Assembly: GCA_964542535.1 (NCBI GenBank)
Contig: CAZIUE010000010.1
Location: 111,845-175,844, forward strand
DNA from: Pseudopelobacter sp964542535
GTDB taxonomy: Bacteria; Desulfobacterota; Desulfuromonadia; Geobacterales; Pseudopelobacteraceae
DNA: 64,000 nucleotides
Reading direction: 5' to 3'
A program made the translations under genes and the position numbers. This document shows, piece after piece, positions 9,263 to 16,277 of the stretch; within the stretch, counting starts at the first letter, position 1, and each line of letters starts with the position of its first letter. The notes under the pieces are model-generated. The model did not search any database. It was given only the letters and a program-made list of their open reading frames with translations, and was not told where the DNA came from.

Positions 9263-11038
9263 TCAATCCATCAGGACCGGCTCGTCCGGCCAGAAGCGGC
9301 GCTGGAGTTCTTTCAGCAGCGGCGAAAGGGTTGAACGGTCGTTGGCGGCGATCATGATGGCGTCGTTGGTGCGGGCGAACTGGCGCACCCTGAGGAAGGC
9401 GAGAGTGTCGTTCTGTTTCAGCCCGGCCAGAAGATCGGACTTGTTGAATACCAGTACGCGGGGTTTGTCACCCAGCTCCAGCTCCTCCAGGATGCGGTTC
9501 ACCTGCTGAATGTGCGCTTCGAAACGGGGGTTGGAGGCGTCCACCACGTGCAGCAGCAGGTCGGCATCGCGCAACTCTTCCAAGGTGGCCTTGAAGGCGC
9601 CCAGGAGCGAGGCGGGGAGTGAACGGATGAACCCGACCGTGTCGGTGACGATTACCTCCCGGTCGCGGGGGAAACGCAGCCTGCGGGTGGAGGTATCCAG
9701 AGTGGCGAAGAGCAGGTCCTCGGTGAAGACCCTGCTCTTGGTGAGGGTGTTGAGCAGGGTTGATTTGCCGGCATTGGTGTAGCCGACAATGGAGATGATC
9801 GGTACCCGGGCCTTGACCCGGCGCCGCCGACGCTGGTCACGGCCGCGGGAGAGTTCCTGCAGCTCCCGCTCCAGGCTGGCGATGCGGTCGCGGATACGGC
9901 GACGGTCGGTCTCCAGTTTGGTCTCCCCTGGTCCGCGACCGCCGATGCCCCCCATCAGCCGCGACATCTGCACCCCCCGTCCGGTCAGGCGCGGCAGCAG
10001 GTACTTCAGCTGGGCAAGCTCCACCTGCACCTTGCCGTCCAGTGTCTGGGCCCGGCGGGCGAAGATGTCCAGGATCAGCTGGCTGCGGTCGATAACCTTC
10101 AGCTCGGTCATGGCGGAGATGGAGCGGATTTGGGCCGGAGTCAGCTCCTGGTCGAAGATCAGCATGGTGGCGCCACGTTGCAGTGCCCGGATGACCACGT
10201 CGCGCATCTTGCCTTCCCCCATCAGGAAGCGGGGGTTGAGGCTGCGCGGCCGCTGAATGAACTCGTCCAGGGCCTCGATGCGGGCGGTGCGGGCCAGCTC
10301 GCGCAGTTCCATGACGGAATCCTCCGCCTCCTGGCGCGTCCCTTCCACGGTGACGGAGATCAGAATCGCCCGTTCCAGTGCCTCGGCTCCGGTGCTTCTG
10401 ACCCGCGTGGAGCGGGACAGGTTCTCTTCCAACTCCTCCAGAAAACGGTTGCACTCCAGGTCAATCCGTTCGAAGGGGGTGATCGGGCCGGTGGTGGCGG
10501 GCGGGCCGGAGCTGGCCGGAGAGAGCCAGGCCAACTGGGCGGTCAAGCGTGCCTTTTCGGGGGAGAACAGCAGGGCCGCCACCAGGTCCAGCCGCAACAG
10601 GGACAGGTCGGTCAGGTCGTCCTCGCTGAGCGGCTCGTTCTTCAGGTGCGTGTGGATCAGGCGCAGCCCGCGCAGGGGGCGCTTTCCCAGAGGGTAGTCC
10701 TTGAGTTCCGGAATCACCACCCCCCGTTCGTCCCCCACAATGACGTACTCCACCATGCCGGCCCGGTTGATCAGGATACCGATCTGGCGGCGGATGTCGA
10801 GGGAGAGCTCCACCAACCGGGCGGCCAGTTCCTGGGTGCAGAACTCGGTCTGCGGCGTGCGCCGACGGTAGAGCCGTTCCAGAGACTGGATCTGGCTGGT
10901 TTTCAACCCTGCGAGATTGCCGAATGGTTCTTTGATGTGATGGCTCCCCTGCTTTCGGAACGTGAAACGGAACTGTGGGTCAGGATAGTATTTCCGTGTA
11001 CCGATGGCAAGCACGGCAGTCACGGGACGAGGCGGCAA
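9263..11038 (-). CDS. hflX: Ribosome-associated GTPase HflX
   Basis: The G-domain motifs are complete: 'GYTNAGKSTLLNTL' (G1), 'DTVGFIRSLP' (G3) and 'NKSDLL' (G4). The HflX-specific glycine-rich stretch 'LMGGIGGRGPGETKLETDRR' and N-terminal 'LIHTHLKNEPLSEDDLTDLS' also fit. HflX binds the 50S subunit and rescues stalled or heat-damaged ribosomes. The start is uncertain: the frame has no ATG before residue 90, and the coordinates use the most upstream TTG. GTG codons at 11023 and 11014 are alternatives, and family similarity starts only around 10936. The extra N-terminus overlaps no other gene but lies next to the fabI terminator-like hairpin. Confidence 0.92.
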   Translation of the reverse strand: MPPRPVTAVLAIGTRKYYPDPQFRFTFRKQGSHHIKEPFGNLAGLKTSQIQSLERLYRRRTPQTEFCTQELAARLVELSLDIRRQIGILINRAGMVEYVIVGDERGVVIPELKDYPLGKRPLRGLRLIHTHLKNEPLSEDDLTDLSLLRLDLVAALLFSPEKARLTAQLAWLSPASSGPPATTGPITPFERIDLECNRFLEELEENLSRSTRVRSTGAEALERAILISVTVEGTRQEAEDSVMELRELARTARIEALDEFIQRPRSLNPRFLMGEGKMRDVVIRALQRGATMLIFDQELTPAQIRSISAMTELKVIDRSQLILDIFARRAQTLDGKVQVELAQLKYLLPRLTGRGVQMSRLMGGIGGRGPGETKLETDRRRIRDRIASLERELQELSRGRDQRRRRRVKARVPIISIVGYTNAGKSTLLNTLTKSRVFTEDLLFATLDTSTRRLRFPRDREVIVTDTVGFIRSLPASLLGAFKATLEELRDADLLLHVVDASNPRFEAHIQQVNRILEELELGDKPRVLVFNKSDLLAGLKQNDTLAFLRVRQFARTNDAIMIAANDRSTLSPLLKELQRRFWPDEPVLMD

Positions 11039-11044
11039 CGAAGA

Positions 11045-11074
11045 GGCCCTGGAACGCTTTTGTCGTCCAGGGCC
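11045..11074 (-). terminator. Hairpin after fabI, possible terminator
   Basis: A perfect nine-base inverted repeat (GGCCCTGGA at 11045-11053, TCCAGGGCC at 11066-11074) encloses a 12-base loop just after the fabI stop on the minus strand. The following transcript reads TCTTCGTTG, so the U-tract is weak. It could act as a terminator or as a processing hairpin between fabI and hflX. Confidence 0.4.
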
Positions 11075-11098
11075 CCGTTTCCAGGCTGTGTTTCGGGG

Positions 11099-11869
11099 TT
11101 ACAGGCCGATCACGTTGTAGCCGCAATCGACGTAGTGCACCTCGCCGGTAACGGCGTTGGCCAGGTCGCTCACCAGGTAGATCGCCGAGCCGGCCACGTC
11201 CTCCTGGGTCGTGTTGCGTCGTAGGGGAGCCTTGCTCTCCACCTGGTTGAGGATATGCACGAAGCCGCTGACCCCGGCCGAGGCCAGGGTCCGGATGGGG
11301 CCGGCCGAGATGGCGTTGACCCGGATCCCCTCGGGACCCAGGGCTTCGGAGAGGTAGCGCACCGACGCTTCCAGGGCAGCCTTGGCTACCCCCATGACGT
11401 TATAGTTGGGGAACACCTTCCGGGCGCCGTGATAGGTGAGGGTCAGAGCGGCTGCGTTACGCCCCTGCATCATGGTGTGGGCTTCCTTCAGTATGGCGAT
11501 GAAGGAGTAGGCGCTGATGTCCAGTGCGGTGGCGAAGCCTTCTCTGGTGGTGTTGAGGATGGTTCCCTTGAGTTCTTCCTTGTTGGCAAAGGCAACGGCG
11601 TGGATGATGATGTCGATGCCGTCCCATACGGTGGAGAGTTCGCTGATTACCGCTTTGATGTCCTCGTCGCTGGTGAGGTTGCAGGGGAGGATCTTGGTTG
11701 CGTTCAGGGATTCCGCCAGGGGACGAACCCGTTTTTCCAGTGCCTCTCCGGCATAGGTGACGGCCAGTTCGGCTCCCTGACGGTGCAGCGCCTGCGCGAT
11801 GGCCCAGGCGATGCTCTTGTCGTTGGCGATGCCGAAGATGAGCGCTTTCTTGCCCTGTAACAATGACAT
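11099..11869 (-). CDS. fabI: Enoyl-[acyl-carrier-protein] reductase (NADH), FabI
   Basis: The 256-residue short-chain dehydrogenase-fold enzyme performs the last reduction in each fatty-acid elongation cycle, enoyl-ACP to acyl-ACP. It begins 'MSLLQGKKALIFGIANDKSI', the divergent nucleotide-binding loop of FabI. 'LTYHGARKVFPNYNVMGVAK' contains the Tyr-x6-Lys pair that distinguishes FabI from classical SDR enzymes, and 'RVNAISAGPIRTLASAGV' follows. The C-terminal 'VHYVDCGYNVIGL' is also typical. It stands apart from other fatty-acid genes here. Confidence 0.95.
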   Translation of the reverse strand: MSLLQGKKALIFGIANDKSIAWAIAQALHRQGAELAVTYAGEALEKRVRPLAESLNATKILPCNLTSDEDIKAVISELSTVWDGIDIIIHAVAFANKEELKGTILNTTREGFATALDISAYSFIAILKEAHTMMQGRNAAALTLTYHGARKVFPNYNVMGVAKAALEASVRYLSEALGPEGIRVNAISAGPIRTLASAGVSGFVHILNQVESKAPLRRNTTQEDVAGSAIYLVSDLANAVTGEVHYVDCGYNVIGL

Positions 11870-11942
11870 AGATGTTCTATCCTCCGGAGTGAGATAATGT
11901 GCTCATGGACGGTGCGCGTAAACGGCGGGAGAACGGCGGACT

Positions 11943-12197
11943 TCAGAGCACCGTCCGGACGTTGGGGGCCGGGGGCAGGGGAGGGGTGCCGGCGGGACGC
12001 TCCGGCGCCCCAAGGGGCAGGGCCGAGAGCCGGGCCTCGATGCCGTCCAGGCGCTTTTCGATCCCGGTCAGCACCTCCAGCGTCCGATCCAGCTTTCCCT
12101 TGATGGCGAAGACCACGAACGGCGTGACCAACAGCACTACTGCCATGAAAAAACAGAGGATGCTCATCATTACCGCGAATCCGCCCAGAATTTCCAT
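11943..12197 (-). CDS. Small membrane-anchored coiled-coil protein, unknown function
   Basis: The product is about 84 residues: an N-terminal hydrophobic helix (roughly residues 5-32, 'MMSILCFFMAVVLLVTPFVV'), a short predicted coiled coil ('KLDRTLEVLTGIEKRLDGIE') and a Pro/Ala-rich tail. I do not recognise a family. The start at 12197 is preferred because GGGAG lies six bases upstream; an ATG at 12203 directly abuts that site. The topology suggests a single-pass inner-membrane protein with a short helical cytoplasmic part. It lies upstream of fabI in the same direction, 73 bases away. Confidence 0.6.
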   Translation of the reverse strand: MEILGGFAVMMSILCFFMAVVLLVTPFVVFAIKGKLDRTLEVLTGIEKRLDGIEARLSALPLGAPERPAGTPPLPPAPNVRTVL

Positions 12198-12388
12198 GCA
12201 CATCTCCCGTCCCTGTTGCGTGGAACGTCTATAGCATAGAGATGGTCAAATGTTAATAACAAATCGGCAGATCGGCCCGGAATGCCTGATTGTTCCGGCG
12301 ATTTGGAACCCGGGGTGCGAAAAGCGGTGAATGTCGCCGCGAGTTGTGCTATTTTGCCACGGTTATTTTTTCATGCAAAGGGTACCAC

Positions 12389-13009
12389 GTGAATCTGATC
12401 CCCATTACCTCCCCCCGCTTCCTCGCTCCGGAACAGGTGACCGCCATGCCTGACTGGCGCCTGATCTTTGGAAACGACAACCCGCTGGCCCTGGAAATCG
12501 GCTGTGGCATGGGCGACTTCATGGCCCAGGTGGCGCAGCTCCACCCGGACTGGAATTTCATCGCCATCGATTACTACAACAAGGGATGCCTCAAGACCTG
12601 CAAGCGCATCGATGGCCTGGAATTGGACAACGTGCGGGTGGTTCGGGATGAGGCGCGCTCGTTCATGACCCGTTGTATCCCCCCCCGGTCGTTACGGACG
12701 GTGGTTATCAACTGTCCCGACCCCTGGCCCAAGCTGCGTCACCGCAAACGCAGGCTGGTGAATGCCGGATTCGTGACCTTTCTGGCGGATTACATGCTGC
12801 CCGGAGGAGACTTTCACTTTGCCACCGATTTCGACGACTACGGCGAAGACGTGGCCCGGATGATGCCGGGAATCGACGGATTTGAAAACGCCCTGACCCC
12901 TGACCTGTTCCGGCACACGCGGGAACAGTATCCCTTGTCCAAATACATGAAAAAATTCATGACCGAAGGGAAACGGATCTACTTCGTCCATTATCGCAGA
13001 ACGGTCTGA
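12389..13009 (+). CDS. trmB: tRNA (guanine-N7-)-methyltransferase
   Basis: The 206-residue SAM-dependent enzyme makes m7G at position 46 of tRNAs. 'LALEIGCGMGDFMAQVA' is the SAM-binding glycine motif, and 'INCPDPWPKLRHRKRRLVN' is the TrmB catalytic signature. 'FHFATDFDDYGEDV' follows in the expected place. The GTG at 12389 starts the conserved part and follows an AAAGGG sequence; an open frame of 33 further codons upstream shows no family similarity and has no credible start. Confidence 0.9.
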   Translation: MNLIPITSPRFLAPEQVTAMPDWRLIFGNDNPLALEIGCGMGDFMAQVAQLHPDWNFIAIDYYNKGCLKTCKRIDGLELDNVRVVRDEARSFMTRCIPPRSLRTVVINCPDPWPKLRHRKRRLVNAGFVTFLADYMLPGGDFHFATDFDDYGEDVARMMPGIDGFENALTPDLFRHTREQYPLSKYMKKFMTEGKRIYFVHYRRTV

Positions 13010-13054
13010 GGCGGGCGGCTAGGGTCGCTCTCCCGGTGTGTGTCGTGCGTCTCC

Positions 13055-13909
13055 ATGTCTGAACGGTACGTCGAAAAATCGTTTCTCTATCTGCTGGTCC
13101 TGTCGCTCCTGCTGCATGTGGGAGCGTTTGCCCTGCTTGTGTACCTGCCCGGCGAGAAACCGCAACCTCCCAGGGAGCCGGTCTTCATCGATTTGCAAGA
13201 GATGCCGGGAGCGCCCGTTACCCCTGCTCCGGCGCGCCCTGAAGTAGAGGTGAAACGGCGCTCGGATGCGAGGAGACGCGTGGAGCGTGAACGTGCGCCA
13301 CGGGGCAGCGACAGCGTTGATCGCGGCGCGCGGCCGTCATCGCCGTCCGCCCGTCCCGCTCCGGGACGGGGCGCGGGCTCGGCCTCCCCTATTCTGCCGG
13401 GAACAGGGCGGCCTCGGGAGGAGAGCGCTGGAGTGGAATCGCCGGTGGCGGGTCTTCTGAAGCGCCGTTCTCCTGCCGGGCGTTCCGGCGGACCGCCCTC
13501 CCTCTACCCGGGTTCCCGGGGGATGGCCAGGCTGGAGGACAATTATCGCCGCAGGTTCGAAAAGGATGTGGCCGAGGGGGACACCGCGTTCCTCAACACC
13601 GACGACATCCGCTTCGGTTCCTTTCTGCGTCGTTTCGAGACTTCGGTCTACGGTGTCTGGCGCTATCCAGCGGAGGCCTCCCGAAACGGTATTCAGGGGG
13701 TTACGCCGGTCAGGATCACCTTCAACCGGGAGGGAAAGGTCGTTCATGTGGAACTTCTGAATAGTTCGGGAGCACAGGTGCTGGATGATGAAGTGTTCCG
13801 CACCCTGCGAATGATCGGCCCGGTGGGGGGCTTCCCCCGGGGATACGACAAGGACGAGTTCCACCTGATAGCATTCTTCCAGTACGGTATGACAAGGAAA
13901 CTGAGATGA
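13055..13909 (+). CDS. TonB-like energy-transducing protein
   Basis: The 284-residue protein has an N-terminal anchor (about residues 8-30), a long Pro/Arg/Ser-rich linker through the periplasm (about 45-165) and a C-terminal TonB-type domain. That domain reads 'FETSVYGVWRYPAEA' then 'GVTPVRITFNREGKVVHVEL' and 'LDDEVFRTLRMIGPVGGFP'. Such proteins couple the proton-motive force, with ExbB/ExbD, to outer-membrane transporters or other envelope machines. No exbBD or TonB-dependent receptor is adjacent. The stop overlaps the start of cbiA by four bases, so they are likely co-translated. The linker is more basic than in classical TonB. Confidence 0.8.
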   Translation: MSERYVEKSFLYLLVLSLLLHVGAFALLVYLPGEKPQPPREPVFIDLQEMPGAPVTPAPARPEVEVKRRSDARRRVERERAPRGSDSVDRGARPSSPSARPAPGRGAGSASPILPGTGRPREESAGVESPVAGLLKRRSPAGRSGGPPSLYPGSRGMARLEDNYRRRFEKDVAEGDTAFLNTDDIRFGSFLRRFETSVYGVWRYPAEASRNGIQGVTPVRITFNREGKVVHVELLNSSGAQVLDDEVFRTLRMIGPVGGFPRGYDKDEFHLIAFFQYGMTRKLR

Positions 13910-15297
13910 GCATCAACGGCTTCCTGATCGCCGCTCCCCAGAGCGGCAGCGGCAAGACCACCGTCTCCTTGGCCATCATGGCCGCGCTCACGCGACGGGG
14001 GCTGGTGGTTGCCCCGTTCAAGTGCGGGCCTGACTTCATCGATCCGGGCTATCACCGCTTGGCCTGCGGCCACGATTCCATCAACCTGGATGGCTGGATG
14101 TGCCCGGAAACATTTGTTGCGTCCACCTTCCGTCTCCATGCCGCGGCCGCCGATTTGGCCGTGATCGAAGCGGTCATGGGGCTCTTCGACGGCCTGGGAG
14201 CCTCCCCCCGCCAGGGGAGCAGCGCCCAGATCGCCGCCATCTGCGGCGCGCCGGTGGTGCTGGTGGTCAACGCCCGCGGCATGGCGGCCAGCGCCGCCCC
14301 CCTGGTCAAGGGGTTTGCCGAGTTCGATCCCTCCGTCAGGCTGGCCGGGGTGATCTTCAACAACGTTGGCAGCAGTGCCCATGCCGAGCTCTTGGCGCGG
14401 GTCATGGCCGAGTCTCTGCCTGGAATCGCTCTGTTCGGCTGCATTCCCCGGGACGAGGCTCTCGCGATCCCTTCCCGCCACCTGGGACTGGTCACGGCGG
14501 AGGATAACCCCCTGTCACGGGAATATCTTGACCGCCTGGCCGATCTGGCCGAGAAACATCTCGATCTGGTGGGGCTGGCGGGGCTGTGCATCGATATCGC
14601 CCCCGAAACGGTGGGGGCTCCTGTCGCTTCCGCAGCGGGGGAGACTCCCGTGCGCCTGGCCGTAGCCCGGGATGCGGCCTTCTGCTTCGTCTACCAGGAT
14701 AACCTGCGCCTGCTGCGGGAGGCGGGGGCTGAGCTGCAGTTCTTCTCTCCGCTCACGGACCGCGCTCTTCCCGAGGGGAGCAGCGGGGTCTACCTGCCGG
14801 GCGGCTACCCCGAGCTGTACGCCGAACGGCTGGCCGCCAATCTCCCCATGCTGGACTCCCTGCGTTCCGCGGCGTGGCAGGGGATGCCGCTGTACGCCGA
14901 GTGCGGCGGCCTGATCTATCTCACCCAGGGGATGGAAGATTCCCGGGGCGCACCCCTGGCCGATTTTGCCGGCATCTTTCCGGTGCGGGCACGCATGCTT
15001 CCCCGGCGCAAGGCTTTGGGGTATCGCCAGGTGGAATTTCAGGTGGATTCCCTTCTTGGTGGCCGGGGGGAAGTTGCCCGGGGCCACGAGTTTCACTACT
15101 CGGAGATCAGTTCCATGCCGGAAGAGGTGACCCGCATCTATCGGGTGACGCGGCGGGGGAACGACCTCGGGCTGGAGGGGTACTCCCTGGGCAACTGCCT
15201 GGCTTCCTATGTGCACCTGCACTTCGGCAGCAACCCCCGCCTGGCCCCCTCCCTGGTGGCCGCCTGCAAGAGCTTTGTGACGTCCCGCATGCCATAG
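13906..15297 (+). CDS. cbiA: Cobyrinate a,c-diamide synthase
   Basis: The 463-residue amidotransferase uses glutamine and ATP to amidate carboxylates a and c of cobyrinic (or hydrogenobyrinic) acid in B12 synthesis. The N-terminal ATP domain carries 'APQSGSGKTTVSLAIMAAL' and 'KCGPDFIDPGYH'. The C-terminal class-I glutaminase domain has the nucleophile in 'PLYAECGGLIYL' and a late His in 'GHEFHYSE'. It overlaps the TonB-like gene by four bases (ATGA). TonB next to a cobalamin gene suggests corrinoid uptake and synthesis may be linked, but no other cob/cbi gene and no cobalamin riboswitch is visible here. Confidence 0.93.
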   Translation: MSINGFLIAAPQSGSGKTTVSLAIMAALTRRGLVVAPFKCGPDFIDPGYHRLACGHDSINLDGWMCPETFVASTFRLHAAAADLAVIEAVMGLFDGLGASPRQGSSAQIAAICGAPVVLVVNARGMAASAAPLVKGFAEFDPSVRLAGVIFNNVGSSAHAELLARVMAESLPGIALFGCIPRDEALAIPSRHLGLVTAEDNPLSREYLDRLADLAEKHLDLVGLAGLCIDIAPETVGAPVASAAGETPVRLAVARDAAFCFVYQDNLRLLREAGAELQFFSPLTDRALPEGSSGVYLPGGYPELYAERLAANLPMLDSLRSAAWQGMPLYAECGGLIYLTQGMEDSRGAPLADFAGIFPVRARMLPRRKALGYRQVEFQVDSLLGGRGEVARGHEFHYSEISSMPEEVTRIYRVTRRGNDLGLEGYSLGNCLASYVHLHFGSNPRLAPSLVAACKSFVTSRMP

Positions 15298-15870
15298 GCC
15301 GGTTCCTGGTATCTCCAGGCCGCGGCATGGGGGCGTCGATCCGATTGTCCGGTACGGGGCACGAGCCGCTCCGGGCGTGCCGATGCTGGCCGCGCTCTCT
15401 TTTTGACGAGCGTGGCGGGTCAGTGGTCAGTGAAAACGAACATTTTAACTAAAAAAAACACGTTGCTCTCCCGGGGTGGTTACGCTCCGGCTTGATCCCA
15501 CCTGAATTTCCCCCTCATACTGTTTTAATATTTTAAAAATCAATTGATTGTATGCTTGTTTGTTCTGAGATGGGCTCTCATGTCACGAGTGTCGAGGTGT
15601 GCCCTCCTTTGGAGCGGTGTTGTGCTCGGTGTTCTGAGGGTGGTTGTGGTATAAGTTTTTGATTTGTATGGCTTTTTTGTTGTGGGTGCGTCGTTGTTAA
15701 GCTGGTTTTTGGCTGCTGCGACAGGTGCGTAAACTGTGACACATGCCACATTTTTACGTGCTATTTGCTGGTAGTGTTGCACGTAACGATCACAAAACAA
15801 CAAAAAAGATCTCAAATAAACGTATCAGGTGGTGCGCAGGCGGAATAAAAAGCGATCGACGCGTACCGCA
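15298..15870. other. AT-richer intergenic region without a recognised gene
   Basis: This 570-base stretch separates cbiA from the riboswitch leader. It is visibly AT-richer than its surroundings from about 15430 on, with A- and T-runs and no family-like protein in any frame. Open frames of about 90 codons across it look like chance translations. The composition break suggests foreign or regulatory DNA, for example a site for nucleoid proteins. No tRNA, attachment site or transposase remnant was recognised. Confidence 0.5.
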
Positions 15871-15876
15871 TACAAT
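15871..15876 (+). promoter_or_regulatory. Candidate -10 box of the riboswitch leader
   Basis: TACAAT matches the sigma-70 -10 consensus at five of six positions. A start about seven bases downstream would put the RNA 5' end at 15882-15884, exactly where the first aptamer begins. No convincing -35 hexamer lies 16-18 bases upstream, so an activator or another sigma factor may be needed. Confidence 0.45.
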
Positions 15877-15883
15877 TGTAGAG

Positions 15884-15966
15884 ACGACGATAATACTAAA
15901 CCATTCGCGAGAATGGGACGGAAAGCCTACAGGGTCTCACCGAGACAGCCGGGTTGCCGAAATGTC
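15884..15966 (+). promoter_or_regulatory. GEMM-I riboswitch aptamer, cGAMP-type (GEMM-Ib)
   Basis: The RNA folds as a GEMM-I aptamer. The P1b hairpin is CCATTC/GAATGG closed by a GCGA tetraloop (15901-15916). The conserved linker GGGACGGAAAGCC follows (15915-15927), then a GTCTC/GAGAC hairpin and the family 3' strand AGCCGGGTTGCCGAAAT (15947-15963). Aligned with the V. cholerae Vc2 aptamer, the ligand-contacting G20 is replaced by A (15895, in ATACTAAACC). That exchange is the hallmark of natural 3',3'-cGAMP riboswitches known from Geobacter. Ligand identity is therefore inferred, not proven. A second, G20-type aptamer follows 160 bases downstream. Confidence 0.85.
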
Positions 15967-16003
15967 CAGCACTAGACGAGATATTTTCGGCCCCGGCTTT
16001 TTT
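15947..16003 (+). terminator. Riboswitch-controlled intrinsic terminator
   Basis: The 3' strand of the aptamer doubles as the 5' arm of a long terminator. AGCCGGG (15947-15953) pairs with CCCGGCT (15992-15998), and GCCGAAA (15956-15962) pairs with TTTCGGC (15985-15991). Six T residues (15998-16003) follow. Since aptamer folding and terminator formation use the same bases, ligand binding should block termination, making this an ON switch. This is the mechanism known for the family in Geobacter; here it is inferred from base pairing. Confidence 0.85.
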
Positions 16004-16115
16004 GCGTCCGGAGGTGTGTTGTGATGACATGGGGCGAGGAGGGTACATGAAGAATAACGACGGCAGTTTGATAACGCATGATTCGGGAGGTGGGACGACG
16101 GAAACGAGCGGAACT

Positions 16116-16224
16116 GGTAGTACGCCTGAAAAGGGCAAACCATTCGAAAGGGTGGGACGCAAAACCACTGGTCTAAATCCTGGGACTTCAGGACATGACG
16201 GCAGGGCTGCCGGGCTTAAGCAGT
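16116..16224 (+). promoter_or_regulatory. GEMM-I riboswitch aptamer, c-di-GMP type
   Basis: The core AAGGGCAAACC (16131-16141), the P1b hairpin CCATTC/GAAA/GGGTGG (16140-16155), the linker GGGACGCAAAACC, the P3 hairpin CCTG/CAGG (16179-16192) and the 3' strand ATGACGGCAGGGCTGCCGGG (16195-16214) match the canonical GEMM-I aptamer almost base for base. The position equivalent to Vc2 G20 is G (16134), the c-di-GMP-selective state. One P2 position departs from consensus (AACC where GCC is usual). The outer boundaries of P1 are approximate. It lies between the first aptamer's terminator and the start of the FN3 gene. Confidence 0.85.
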
Positions 16225-16271
16225 ACCTCCTTGTGAGGTGCGGTTTGCTCAGGCACGGACAACAAGGAGAG
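16225..16271 (+). promoter_or_regulatory. Translational expression platform of the second riboswitch
   Basis: The ribosome site ACAAGGAG (16262-16269, eight bases before ATG 16278) is perfectly complementary to CTCCTTGT (16227-16234). The same anti-RBS can instead form a local hairpin ACCTC/GAGGT (16225-16229, 16235-16239) that would free the start. In addition GGTTTGCTC (16242-16250) can pair with GGGCAAACC (16133-16141) inside the aptamer. These mutually exclusive pairings are what a translation-controlling switch needs. Which state c-di-GMP favours cannot be read from sequence alone. Confidence 0.6.
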
Positions 16272-16277
16272 AAAAGA

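Larger units (their letters stand above)
16036..16277 (+). other. Possible leader or N-terminally extended frame through the second aptamer
   Basis: A strong ribosome site, GAGGAGGG at 16036-16043, sits four bases before an ATG at 16047. The frame (MKNNDGSLITHDSGGG...) stays open for 77 codons, passes straight through the c-di-GMP aptamer and joins the frame of the secreted FN3 protein at 16278. Translation from here would give a 418-residue form whose signal peptide is internal. It may be a leader peptide, a real alternative start, or chance in G-rich structured RNA. Confidence 0.35.

Noticed and set aside
10130..11224. 364-codon plus-strand frame across hflX and the end of fabI
   Set aside because: It overlaps two well-supported minus-strand genes and has no protein-family character.
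15540..15815. 91-codon frame in the AT-richer gap
   Set aside because: Thr/Arg-rich translation without a ribosome site or motif; it looks like chance in a non-coding stretch.
15298..15870. Possible cobalamin riboswitch or tRNA near cbiA
   Set aside because: No B12-box-like sequence or cloverleaf was found in the gap after cbiA, nor upstream of it.
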